Origin: Thermoplasmata archaeon
GTDB lineage: Archaea > Thermoplasmatota > Thermoplasmata > Thermoplasmatales > Thermoplasmataceae
Reading direction: 5' to 3'
Assembly (NCBI GenBank): GCA_021806355.1
Contig: JAJZXT010000171.1
Location: 1 to 26,544, forward strand
DNA length: 26,544 bases
The translations under genes and the position numbers were made by a program. Below, one piece after another: positions 1-6,948 of this stretch. Under the pieces are notes generated by a model, which saw only the letters and a program-made list of their open reading frames with translations, had not been told where the DNA came from and made no database searches. Within the stretch, counting starts at the first letter, position 1. Every line of letters starts with the position of its first letter.

Positions 1-21
1 GAATCTGTAGGACTTATACAT
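1..21 (-). CDS. tnpB: TnpB (IS200/IS605 family RNA-guided nuclease), N-terminal fragment
   Basis: Only seven codons are inside the window, reading MYKSYRF from an ATG at 21; the rest lies off the left edge. This opening matches the usual start of IS200/IS605-family TnpB proteins (M-x-K-x-Y-K/R-F). The call rests mainly on context: an IS605-type left-end hairpin sits directly upstream at 47-113, and a second copy of that end is found at 22088. TnpB is an RNA-guided DNA nuclease that helps the element persist. Whether the gene is intact cannot be judged here. Confidence 0.6.
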
Positions 22-113
22 GCTATTTATGTAATTGTATCGTGGTTATTACATGTTGTGTTCGCTCTCATCCCACTCCTAAAGAAGTGGGTTTTCTCGC
101 TCACCGTGATAAA
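1..113 (-). mobile_element. Left end of an IS200/IS605 (IS1341-like) element, truncated by window edge
   Basis: Read on the minus strand, 113 to 47 matches 22088-22154 at all but 4 of 67 positions. It contains a subterminal hairpin (CCCACT, 8-nt loop, AGTGGG at 72-91) typical of the imperfect palindromes that mark IS200/IS605 ends. The stem is identical between copies and the loop differs. The shared segment begins at TTTAT (113-109), a candidate target-adjacent motif. A tnpB start follows at 21 with no room for tnpA between, so this is probably a tnpB-only element on this side. Confidence 0.75.
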
Positions 114-138
114 TAGGATCAGTAAAACAGGGGAAAAT

Positions 139-906
139 TCAAGACTGAAATCTCCTCTTGAAAGGAGGGATCGGCTCATACCTTATCCCAAAAGGAGTCT
201 CATATTTCGTGAATTCAACATTAAAAGCCTTTGAAAGTATCTCCTCGTTAATTTTTTCCCTGGGATTGCCATAAGTTAAAGGAAGGCCATCTTTCAAGAG
301 GATCATGGAATCACAGTGTTCATTCAGTATCTCAATTTCGTGGAAAACGCCTATGAGTGTTTTGCCTGTTTCCTTTAGGTGATGGATTATTGACAGTACC
401 CTCATTCTCTTCTCTACGTCAAGGAACGTGGTGGGTTCATCCATGAGAATAATATCTGAATCCTGAGCGACTGCCGCAGCAAACATTACTATCCTCTTCT
501 CTCCGCCGCTGAGTGAGGAAAAATCCCTGTTGCTGAATTCGCTGATTCCGCAGATTGCCTCAGCCCTGTCAACCGCTCTGTCATTCCCCTCAACAGAATA
601 AGACGCAATTTCAAGAATATCCCTCACTTTCATGTTCATGGGTAATGGAGTCTCCTGGGGAACGTACGCAATCATCCTTGCAATTTCCCTCTGCCTCAGG
701 TTGGTAATATCGGTGCCATCTATCCTGATTGATCCGCTTTCATATTCAAGATGCCTGAATAAGACCTTCAAAAGAGATGATTTTCCTGAGCCGTTTTCTC
801 CGCCTATGCCAAAGACTGTCCCCTTTTCAACAGAAAAAGAAATATCCTTCAGCGAGAATGTTCCCCCTGTTCTGGAGAACCTCAAGTTCTGAACCTCAAG
901 TTTCAT
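139..906 (-). CDS. ABC transporter ATP-binding protein, FecE/BtuD type
   Basis: This is the ATPase subunit of an importer for iron-siderophore, heme or cobalamin-type substrates, acting on the cytoplasmic face of the membrane. With the ATG at 906 it is 255 aa. It has a complete nucleotide-binding domain: Walker A GGENGSGKSS (about 35-44), Q-loop Q84, signature LSGGE (132-136), Walker B DIILMDEP (151-158) and switch His189. A GTG at 912 would add two residues. It overlaps the 3' end of the permease by 11 nt, so it is co-translated as the third gene of the cluster. The family assignment is firm. The substrate is not determinable from sequence alone. Confidence 0.93.
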   Translation of the reverse strand: MKLEVQNLRFSRTGGTFSLKDISFSVEKGTVFGIGGENGSGKSSLLKVLFRHLEYESGSIRIDGTDITNLRQREIARMIAYVPQETPLPMNMKVRDILEIASYSVEGNDRAVDRAEAICGISEFSNRDFSSLSGGEKRIVMFAAAVAQDSDIILMDEPTTFLDVEKRMRVLSIIHHLKETGKTLIGVFHEIEILNEHCDSMILLKDGLPLTYGNPREKINEEILSKAFNVEFTKYETPFGIRYEPIPPFKRRFQS

Positions 907-1978
907 AGGCACCCCTCGCTATTCTCATCATCAACATAACAAAAATCGGTACACCAAGCAACCCTGTCACAATCCCTATGGGCAGGATTTCCGGCCTTGC
1001 AATATCCCTGGCTATATCATTGCAAATCAGTAAGAACGTGGCACCAATTATGGCAGAAGATGGTATTACCAACTTATTCGATCCCCCAAAAATCAATCTT
1101 GAAATATGTGGTATGATCAAGCCGACAAATCCTATCAATCCGCTGATGGAAACGGCCGCAGACACGCTTAGGGCAGTGAGGATGAGAAACATTCCCTTGG
1201 AAAAGTTCACATTGACACCGACACTTCTTGCATATTCATCCCCCATCTGGAGTGCGTTCAATTCTTTGTAGAATATGAAACTCAGGATCATGCAAATAGC
1301 CATTACTGGAATAGTGATAATAAGCTCAGGGATGGTTATCAATCCTATGGAGCCAAGCAGCCAGAAAAAAGCCTCATTCTGCAACCTGATGTTTGAAAAC
1401 AGGAGGAAAGCCACAATGGAGGAGACAAAATAACTGAGTGCTATGCCTGTAAGCAGAAGGAATAATCCTGATATCTGTCCTGACCGAATGGATACCATGA
1501 AAACAATGGAAACAATGGCCATGGAAAAAATGAACGCAAAGATAGATTCCGTGTAAATGCCAAAAATCGTGATTCCCAGTGCAAGGACAAGTACAACGCC
1601 CAGCGTTGCACCGCTTGAAATGCCAATAATGTATGGTTCTGTAATGGGATTCCTGAATATGCTCTGAATAATTGTTCCGCCAACTCCCAGCGTTGCACCT
1701 ATGAAGAGAGCCGCAACTATTGTAGGTTCACGTAAAACTGTAACTATTTCATAATTGATAGGATTGACAGAGAGGTGGAAAAATCCACCAAGGAATGGAA
1801 TCTGAATAACAACAATCTTCAAGATAGTTGGAATCGGAACGTATACAGCACCCAAAAAGATTGAAAATATTGTTGAAAGAAATAAAAGAACTATTAAAAT
1901 TGAGAACCTTGTTTTTATCAGGCTTTTTTTCCTCTGCAATCGGGTGAGGCTTGAGTAAATTTTCCCAAATTTAATCAT
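896..1978 (-). CDS. FecCD-family ABC transporter permease
   Basis: A 360-aa polytopic membrane protein of the FecCD/BtuC family, which forms the transmembrane channel of metal-chelate importers. It shows the family landmarks: an N-terminal hydrophobic helix after a basic stretch, a segment reading GTIIQSIFRNPITEPYIIG, and a late segment GFVGLIIPHISRL with a C-terminal GIVTGLLGVPIFVMLM. About ten membrane helices are expected. The ATG overlaps the stop of the binding protein (ATGA), which shows tight operon coupling. It is normally a homodimer with two copies of the ATPase. Confidence 0.93.
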   Translation of the reverse strand: MIKFGKIYSSLTRLQRKKSLIKTRFSILIVLLFLSTIFSIFLGAVYVPIPTILKIVVIQIPFLGGFFHLSVNPINYEIVTVLREPTIVAALFIGATLGVGGTIIQSIFRNPITEPYIIGISSGATLGVVLVLALGITIFGIYTESIFAFIFSMAIVSIVFMVSIRSGQISGLFLLLTGIALSYFVSSIVAFLLFSNIRLQNEAFFWLLGSIGLITIPELIITIPVMAICMILSFIFYKELNALQMGDEYARSVGVNVNFSKGMFLILTALSVSAAVSISGLIGFVGLIIPHISRLIFGGSNKLVIPSSAIIGATFLLICNDIARDIARPEILPIGIVTGLLGVPIFVMLMMRIARGAYET

Positions 1979-2979
1979 GGTGGCGTCTCATAATTGAAAT
2001 TTGGGCTATATTTCAACTTTATTGGAAACGCCGGCAATTCACTCAGCTCATAAAGCATCTGTGCATTTCCCTGTGCTCTCCATTGCAACAGCCACTCAAT
2101 TCCATATATAAACCTGAAATCAGGATTCGTGAAGTATGTATCATTGAAGAATTGCACATAGTTATTGTTCTTGGCAGCGCTGGTTTCGTTGAATGGTGCC
2201 TGTTTCATATAAAGAGGTGAAGCGTAACAATCTATAAGGATAGCGCTTGGATTTGAGTTTGCTATTACTTCAGGTGAAATTGTGTTGTATCCAGATTGGG
2301 TAAAGATGTTAATAAGATGGGCATATTGCATCTCATCGTTGATGAACGTATTATTGCCAGCAGTGTATATTGCACCATTATATTCGCATTCAAGATAGAA
2401 TGCCGATTCATTTGGAAGGCCCTTCGAAACGTTTGTCATATCGGAGAGGGATTGATTCATCCAGTTGGTAATCTTCGTTGCGTTTGAGGATGTGCCGGTT
2501 AATGCTCCCAGCATAAGTGTCTCATTCTCTATCTGAGACACACTGTTTGGATTATCAAGTATGAAAGGGATGTGCAGGGTGCTGTTTATATATAATCCGT
2601 AAGAAGGTACAGTCGCACCATATCCGAGAACCGCCTGCGGTTTCAGGGCAACAAGTGAACTATAGTGCACATTGAAGTCATTGCAAATTACCGGTGCTGT
2701 TCCGCTAGGAGGATAGTAGTCATACGACCCGGTTCCAACAACATCCTTGTACGCTCCCAGGGCATACAAAACAGCTGTTGCTGAAGGATCAAGCGAAACT
2801 ATCCTTGTAAGGGTGCTGTTGAATGTGAATGTCTGTCCAATAATATCAGTCACTGTTATTTTTCCGTTTTCAACATTCCTCGGAGCCACGTACTCGACAT
2901 ATCCTACCGCTGAAATAATAACTGCGGCTATTACGAATATCGATACTATCCCTTTAACGTTTTTTGAATTGATTACCAT
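1975..2979 (-). CDS. Metal-chelate/cobalamin-type substrate-binding protein, membrane anchored
   Basis: First gene of the importer cluster and the likely extracellular receptor. The N-terminus has a basic stretch and a hydrophobic helix (about residues 9-27) but no Cys lipobox, so it is probably held by an uncleaved anchor. The body follows the periplasmic binding protein fold of the FecB/BtuF type, with TRIVSLDPSATAVLYALGA near the front and a SNPSAILI segment later. About ten N-x-S/T sequons (for example NST, NET, NDT) suggest heavy N-glycosylation. Possible starts are ATG 2979, ATG 2985 and GTG 2988; I chose 2979 because GTGAT lies just before it. The substrate is unknown. Confidence 0.85.
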   Translation of the reverse strand: MVINSKNVKGIVSIFVIAAVIISAVGYVEYVAPRNVENGKITVTDIIGQTFTFNSTLTRIVSLDPSATAVLYALGAYKDVVGTGSYDYYPPSGTAPVICNDFNVHYSSLVALKPQAVLGYGATVPSYGLYINSTLHIPFILDNPNSVSQIENETLMLGALTGTSSNATKITNWMNQSLSDMTNVSKGLPNESAFYLECEYNGAIYTAGNNTFINDEMQYAHLINIFTQSGYNTISPEVIANSNPSAILIDCYASPLYMKQAPFNETSAAKNNNYVQFFNDTYFTNPDFRFIYGIEWLLQWRAQGNAQMLYELSELPAFPIKLKYSPNFNYETPP

Positions 2980-3010
2980 ATACATCACGTAAATATTTTT
3001 TACTTTACTG

Positions 3011-3118
3011 AAATAATTTATAGTATAAAAATTCTTGTCTTGGACGAAAATCAGTCTGTAACAGGTTATATTTACATTCTGGTCTGTTCCCTGAAAAGGG
3101 AAATTATTTATAGTGTAA
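3011..3118. repeat. Two near-identical 18-bp direct repeats in a divergent promoter region
   Basis: The 18-mers at 3011-3028 and 3101-3118 agree at 16 of 18 positions (core ATTTATAGT) and are exactly 90 bp apart. Each is preceded by CTGAAA and followed downstream by TTCTTG. The second copy provides the TATA box of the DUF929 gene. The first lies where the TATA box of the minus-strand importer operon is expected (its complement reads TATAAATTA). They may be duplicated promoter elements or regulator sites. The repeat is seen; the function is inferred. Confidence 0.5.
3107..3114 (+). promoter_or_regulatory. TATA box for the DUF929-like gene
   Basis: TTTATAGT is centred about 26 nt before the ATG at 3137, the spacing expected for a leaderless archaeal transcript. 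There is no Shine-Dalgarno match before this ATG, consistent with that reading. Confidence 0.5.
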
Positions 3119-3136
3119 CTTTATCCATTCTTGGAA

Positions 3137-4063
3137 ATGTCTAATAGAAAATACTCAAAAAACAAGAAAGTGCAGTCTTCAGAAAAGAGGATGGAATCAA
3201 AGCGTGGCATTAATGATTTTATTATGAAAAGAAGAAAGATATTTACGGCTGTTGGAGCGGTTATAATTGTGGCTCTTTTAATTTTTGTAGCCTATGATCT
3301 AGGGGCATTCAAGAATAATAGTTCAAGCAATTCAAGCGTCAATGTTACGATACCGAATCCTGTTCCATGGGGCACTTTTGCACAAATTTCTACAAGCAAT
3401 TTTTCGGATAACATTCACTTCTATTGGATTTCATGGGATGGTTGTCCTATTGGTGCTGCAAATTCGTGGGGGTTATATCTGGCGGTTCAACAGCATATAC
3501 CTGCTATTTCAAATGATTTTATCCTACATAAATCATTTTCAGGTGATTCCGCCCCACACGAGCCTGGACTGCTGTTTACCCAAAATTTATCCATATCTAA
3601 TGGGAAGTATTATTTCACCGCTTTTTACATGTACAATCAAACTCATACCGGAACAGTTGGCGGAACTCCCATAGCAAGCAATCAACTTGTAAGCAAGGGT
3701 CTGCAGGAGGTTAATGCTACAGAACCATCTTTCATCGCTTCATGGATATACCAGATTCAGACACAAACACCGAGTCAAGTAACCAAAGGCGGTTCTCCAA
3801 TTGCCCCCATAGGAGCAATCGGACATCATCTTGTTACCGCTCTCATAATCACGGGACCAAAAGGAGCTTATTACTTAAATGGGCCATATTTTTATCTCTG
3901 GGATCTGACAACAAATCCATCGGCAGCACAAAGTTATATTAACTCTCCCCAGTATGAAACTTATGTTTATTCGCCATCTTATGTTTATTCAAACATGAAA
4001 GGAATCGCTCCAATTTCAGATTTTGCCGCAGAAATAAACACAATAGTGGATGACGTATCATAG
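3137..4063 (+). CDS. DUF929-like thioredoxin-fold membrane protein
   Basis: A 308-aa protein with a basic N-terminal tail, one membrane helix (about 35-55), a Ser/Asn-rich linker and a large extracellular domain. The segment WISWDGCPIGAANSW resembles the DUF929 family found in Sulfolobales and Thermoplasmatales, where a thioredoxin-like CPxC motif is followed by AAxxW. Here the second Cys is Gly (C103-P-I-G106), so a classical dithiol is absent. Sequons in the linker suggest glycosylation. It is divergent from the importer and shares a repeat-bearing intergenic region with it. TTG 3131 is an alternative start. The function is unknown; family confidence is moderate. Confidence 0.7.
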   Translation: MSNRKYSKNKKVQSSEKRMESKRGINDFIMKRRKIFTAVGAVIIVALLIFVAYDLGAFKNNSSSNSSVNVTIPNPVPWGTFAQISTSNFSDNIHFYWISWDGCPIGAANSWGLYLAVQQHIPAISNDFILHKSFSGDSAPHEPGLLFTQNLSISNGKYYFTAFYMYNQTHTGTVGGTPIASNQLVSKGLQEVNATEPSFIASWIYQIQTQTPSQVTKGGSPIAPIGAIGHHLVTALIITGPKGAYYLNGPYFYLWDLTTNPSAAQSYINSPQYETYVYSPSYVYSNMKGIAPISDFAAEINTIVDDVS

Positions 4064-4087
4064 ATCGAACATCGATTACGTGCAAAA

Positions 4088-4106
4088 TTTTTTTTTGCCA
4101 TTTTTT
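4088..4106 (+). terminator. U-rich terminator after the DUF929-like gene
   Basis: A run of nine T (4088-4096) and a second run of six T (4101-4106) lie 25 nt after the stop. They are bracketed by a short inverted repeat (GTGCAA / TTGCAC). Archaeal termination typically uses such T-runs. Confidence 0.6.
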
Positions 4107-4166
4107 CTTGCACTTAAACGCAGCCTTTCAAAAACATCTAACACTCAATCAACAACTAAACAAACA

Positions 4167-4177
4167 TTTTTTTATTA
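4167..4177 (+). promoter_or_regulatory. TATA-like box of the HTH_10 regulator gene
   Basis: The AT-rich stretch TTTTTTTATTA is centred about 24 nt before the TTG at 4196, which would make the mRNA leaderless. AGGTGA at 4177-4182 is 13 nt from the TTG, too far for a good ribosome site, so the leaderless reading is preferred. Confidence 0.45.
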
Positions 4178-4195
4178 GGTGACTATCAGATTTTA

Positions 4196-4819
4196 TTGTC
4201 TAAGAGTAAAAAACATCCTCTCGATATGACCGTCCAGGTTCGAAGAACTGATTGCCTCGTATCCGATGCAACCTTTAACATACCTAATCTAAAGGGATTA
4301 ACAAGGCTCAAGATTGAGGCGGAGGAAACACTTCATAGCATTGAGGTCAAGTCGGTGGATGACAAGACATTAGCCACGTTGAGGAAAGTGTCAAGGAAGA
4401 TAGTCCAGGCAGGATCCACAAGGCTTTGGGTCTATGGAAAGAGCTGCAGTGCTTGTAAATTCATGGCTCTTAGTGATGCAGTTGTGCTTGGAACGAGGAG
4501 CATCGACAGGAACACAATTAGATTCAGGCTTTTGATAAGTTCAACTGGAATTGCAAAAAAGATTGTGCATGATCTTGAGGAGTCCGGCCTTGAACCTGTG
4601 GTAATTGAAGGTCCTGAAGAAATTAAGACAGAGATCACCGATAGGGAAAACCAGATCTTAAGACTGTGCCTGGATCTCGGGTATTTCGATAATGAAAGGG
4701 AAGCCTCCCTGAAGGACATTTCAAAGCTTCTTGGGATTTCTGTTTCATCGTTGTCTGAGACTTTGCGACGTGCACTTAGGAAAATTACCGAGGATTATGT
4801 AAATAGAAATCCTGTGTAA
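4196..4819 (+). CDS. HTH_10 (bacterio-opsin activator-like) transcriptional regulator
   Basis: A 207-aa DNA-binding protein. The C-terminal part (about 147-200: LTDRENQILRLCLDLGYFD, then DISKLLGISVSSLSETLRRA) is a helix-turn-helix of the HTH_10 class used by archaeal Bat-like regulators. The N-terminal 140 residues form an alpha/beta sensor-like domain of the sort fused to HTH_10. It includes a C-x2-C pair (C84, C87) that could bind metal or respond to redox state. Its 3' end faces the trp operon with 38 bp between, so it is not part of that operon. Its targets are unknown. The start is TTG 4196; ATG 4226 is the alternative. Confidence 0.8.
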   Translation: MSKSKKHPLDMTVQVRRTDCLVSDATFNIPNLKGLTRLKIEAEETLHSIEVKSVDDKTLATLRKVSRKIVQAGSTRLWVYGKSCSACKFMALSDAVVLGTRSIDRNTIRFRLLISSTGIAKKIVHDLEESGLEPVVIEGPEEIKTEITDRENQILRLCLDLGYFDNEREASLKDISKLLGISVSSLSETLRRALRKITEDYVNRNPV

Positions 4820-4857
4820 GAGAGAATTTTTGAGAAACTGGCATTAGAAAAAATGCA

Positions 4858-5634
4858 TTAGAATTTTGATATGGTATCCCTGAGGGCGTTGACCCTATCA
4901 AAGAGCAACCTGAACTGTTCAAAGTTAAGCTGCTGCTTACTGTCGCTCAATGCGTTCTGAGGATCTGGATGAACTTCAATCATCAGGCCATCGGCACCTG
5001 CACCTACCGATGCAAGCGATAATGGTTCAACATACCTGGCAAGACCCGCTGGATGGCTTGGATCTACGAAAATAGGATATGGTACCCTTTCCTTCAGCAC
5101 AGGAACCGCTGAGATGTCAAGAGTAAATCTGGTTGAGCTTTCAAAGGTTCGGATGCCTCTTTCCACCATTATAATCTGGTTATTCCCACCGTTAGATATG
5201 TATTCCGATGCCTGCACGAACTCATCAACAGTGTTTCCAAAACCTCGTTTTATTAGCACTGGCTTATTGAGCTCTCCAACCCTTCTCAGGAGTGAAAAAT
5301 TCTGGCAGTTCCTGCTTCCTATTTGCAGGATATCGGCATATTTTGTTACGGTAGAAAGATTGTCTGAATCCATCACCTCTGTTATTATGTTTATTCCGGT
5401 TTCATCCTTTGCCTTTGCAAGGATTTTCAACCCTTCTTCCTTGAGCCCCTGGAAACTTCTTGGTGACGTTCTTGGTTTATAGGCACCTCCCCTCATGAAG
5501 TTTACTCCAAGAGATTTGAGAAATCTTGCCGTGTCCAGAACCTGTTCTTCACTTTCCACAGCACATGGCCCTGCAATGAAAATGAATTTTTCCCTGCTGA
5601 AGATATCCTCAATTGTCAGGTCTGGCATCATCAT
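4858..5634 (-). CDS. 3-deoxy-7-phosphoheptulonate (DAHP) synthase, type I-beta
   Basis: Catalyses phosphoenolpyruvate + erythrose 4-phosphate to DAHP, the entry to the shikimate pathway. The 258-aa protein has the I-beta/KDO8PS-like signatures in order: AGPCAVES, RGGAYKPRTSPRSFQG, LQIGSRNCQNF, LIKRGFGNT, VERGIRTFE, FVDPSHPAG and IEVHPDPQNALSD. It lacks the N-terminal ferredoxin-like and C-terminal mutase domains that confer feedback control in some homologues, so it is probably not directly inhibited. It is the last gene of the trp operon and overlaps trpC by 26 nt. The ATG at 5634 is preceded by GGTGAT with 5 nt spacing. The placement ties aromatic precursor supply to tryptophan synthesis. 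Confidence 0.95.
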   Translation of the reverse strand: MMMPDLTIEDIFSREKFIFIAGPCAVESEEQVLDTARFLKSLGVNFMRGGAYKPRTSPRSFQGLKEEGLKILAKAKDETGINIITEVMDSDNLSTVTKYADILQIGSRNCQNFSLLRRVGELNKPVLIKRGFGNTVDEFVQASEYISNGGNNQIIMVERGIRTFESSTRFTLDISAVPVLKERVPYPIFVDPSHPAGLARYVEPLSLASVGAGADGLMIEVHPDPQNALSDSKQQLNFEQFRLLFDRVNALRDTISKF

Positions 5635-6298
5635 ACCTAATCACCTCTCTGCTCTTAATTTCTGCCAAAATCTTTCTGTCTTTCAACACTGCCTCACCTA
5701 TCAGGTAGCCATCAAAATCCAATTTATCCATGGCTGCCATTTTTTGATAATTTATTCCGCTTTCCAGCAGGAATGGATTATCTGTCTGTCCTATCATTTT
5801 ATTTATCATTTCCTCTTCTCCTTCCATTCTTAGTGTTTTCAGGTTTCTCCTGTTATATCCTATAATTACGTTTTTAAGATCTTTCAACTCATCAAATAGT
5901 GCTGGATCGTGAAACTCAACAAGGACATCCATCCCTCTTGATCTTATGTAATCAGAAAGGGTTGTGATTCTTTCCGTGTCAAGAAAATCGGAGATCAGGA
6001 GTATGCAGTCAAAATTGTTGTAGTAGCCGCAATCCACGATCCTTTCGCTATCAACAAAATCCTTCATCAAAAGTGGCTTGCCAAACCTCAGGAAATATTC
6101 AGAATCTGAAAAATTCCCCCTGAATGTGGTTGGTTCCGTCAGTATGCTGAAAGCGTCGCAATATTCATTAACGGATTCAGCAAAAGCTTGAGGATCAGCA
6201 GAACTCTCATTCACGAAGCCGGATGCAGAGGCCCTCTTGAATTCCAGCACAAATGCCTTTTCTCCCCTTTCCCTCTTTTCAAGGATTGATTTTCTCAT
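5609..6298 (-). CDS. trpC: Indole-3-glycerol phosphate synthase
   Basis: Converts CdRP to indole-3-glycerol phosphate in tryptophan synthesis. By similarity to the Sulfolobus enzyme, key residues are kept: E19 and K21 (LEFKR), K79 (LLMKDF), E128, N149 and R151 (GYNRRN), E179-S180 (LLESGI). From the first ATG (6298) the protein is 229 aa and lacks helix alpha0. The same frame is open upstream and encodes TIVDDIYRNNRFRKL and more, which looks like that missing helix, but it has no ATG, GTG or TTG. Candidate starts are CTG 6382 (5 nt after GGTGAT) or ATT 6376. The true gene probably extends to about 6376-6382. See findings. Confidence 0.93.
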   Translation of the reverse strand: MRKSILEKRERGEKAFVLEFKRASASGFVNESSADPQAFAESVNEYCDAFSILTEPTTFRGNFSDSEYFLRFGKPLLMKDFVDSERIVDCGYYNNFDCILLISDFLDTERITTLSDYIRSRGMDVLVEFHDPALFDELKDLKNVIIGYNRRNLKTLRMEGEEEMINKMIGQTDNPFLLESGINYQKMAAMDKLDFDGYLIGEAVLKDRKILAEIKSREVIRYDDARPDN

Positions 6299-6378
6299 GC
6301 TTATGGGTTTCCTGATCCTTTCATTCTTATGATCCAGTTTCCTAAACCTGTTGTTCCGGTAAATGTCGTCGACAATCG

Positions 6379-6948
6379 TCAGAGGACATCACCCAGGAAA
6401 TTAGTGAATATGGTCTCTCCATATTCAGAATAATAGCTTTCTGGATGGAACTGGACGCCAAAAAATCTCCCATTCTTTGAGTGGAAACCCATGATTGTGC
6501 CATCGCTGTCTGAGACGCAATCTACAACTATGTTCTCACCTGGCTCTATCGCAAGGGAGTGGTATCTTATGGCAGCAAAGTGTTCCGGAACATTCCTGTA
6601 TATGGGTGAATGGGAATGTCGCAGGTTGTCGATCTGGCCATGCATCAGGCGCTTTGATAAAACAACTTTTGAACCGAGATGGAAGGCGAGGAACTGGTGT
6701 CCGAAACATATTCCCAGCACCTTTGCATCTTTCCCTATGGAATCCATCAGGAGCTGAAGGTTTCCTGCATCCCTTTCGTTGACAGGATTTCCGGGCCCCG
6801 GTGAAATTATGATCCTTTCATATCTGCCTACGCCAGTAATATCGATGTTATCATTGAATTGAACATCAACATCATCTGTTATTTTCAGAAGCGACTGGTA
6901 AATGTTATACACAAACGAATCGTGGTTATTGACCAGCAAGACTTTCAA
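6379..6948 (-). CDS. trpG: Anthranilate synthase component II (glutamine amidotransferase)
   Basis: Supplies ammonia from glutamine to TrpE. It is 189 aa with class I amidotransferase motifs: N-terminal VNNHDSFVYN, oxyanion SPGPGNP, nucleophile Cys in LGICFGHQF and the His-Glu pair in VQFHPES. The start is taken as TTG 6948 because a perfect GGAGGT (6961-6956) lies 7 nt before it and the protein then begins MKVLLVNNHDSF, as in homologues. GTG 6957 overlaps that site. The gene starts inside the 3' end of trpE, so the two complex subunits are translationally coupled. Confidence 0.95.
   Translation of the reverse strand: MKVLLVNNHDSFVYNIYQSLLKITDDVDVQFNDNIDITGVGRYERIIISPGPGNPVNERDAGNLQLLMDSIGKDAKVLGICFGHQFLAFHLGSKVVLSKRLMHGQIDNLRHSHSPIYRNVPEHFAAIRYHSLAIEPGENIVVDCVSDSDGTIMGFHSKNGRFFGVQFHPESYYSEYGETIFTNFLGDVL

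Noticed and set aside
72..91. Hairpin repeats at 72-91 and 22110-22129 considered as CRISPR units
   Set aside because: Only two distant copies in opposite orientation, with no spacers; they are transposon ends.
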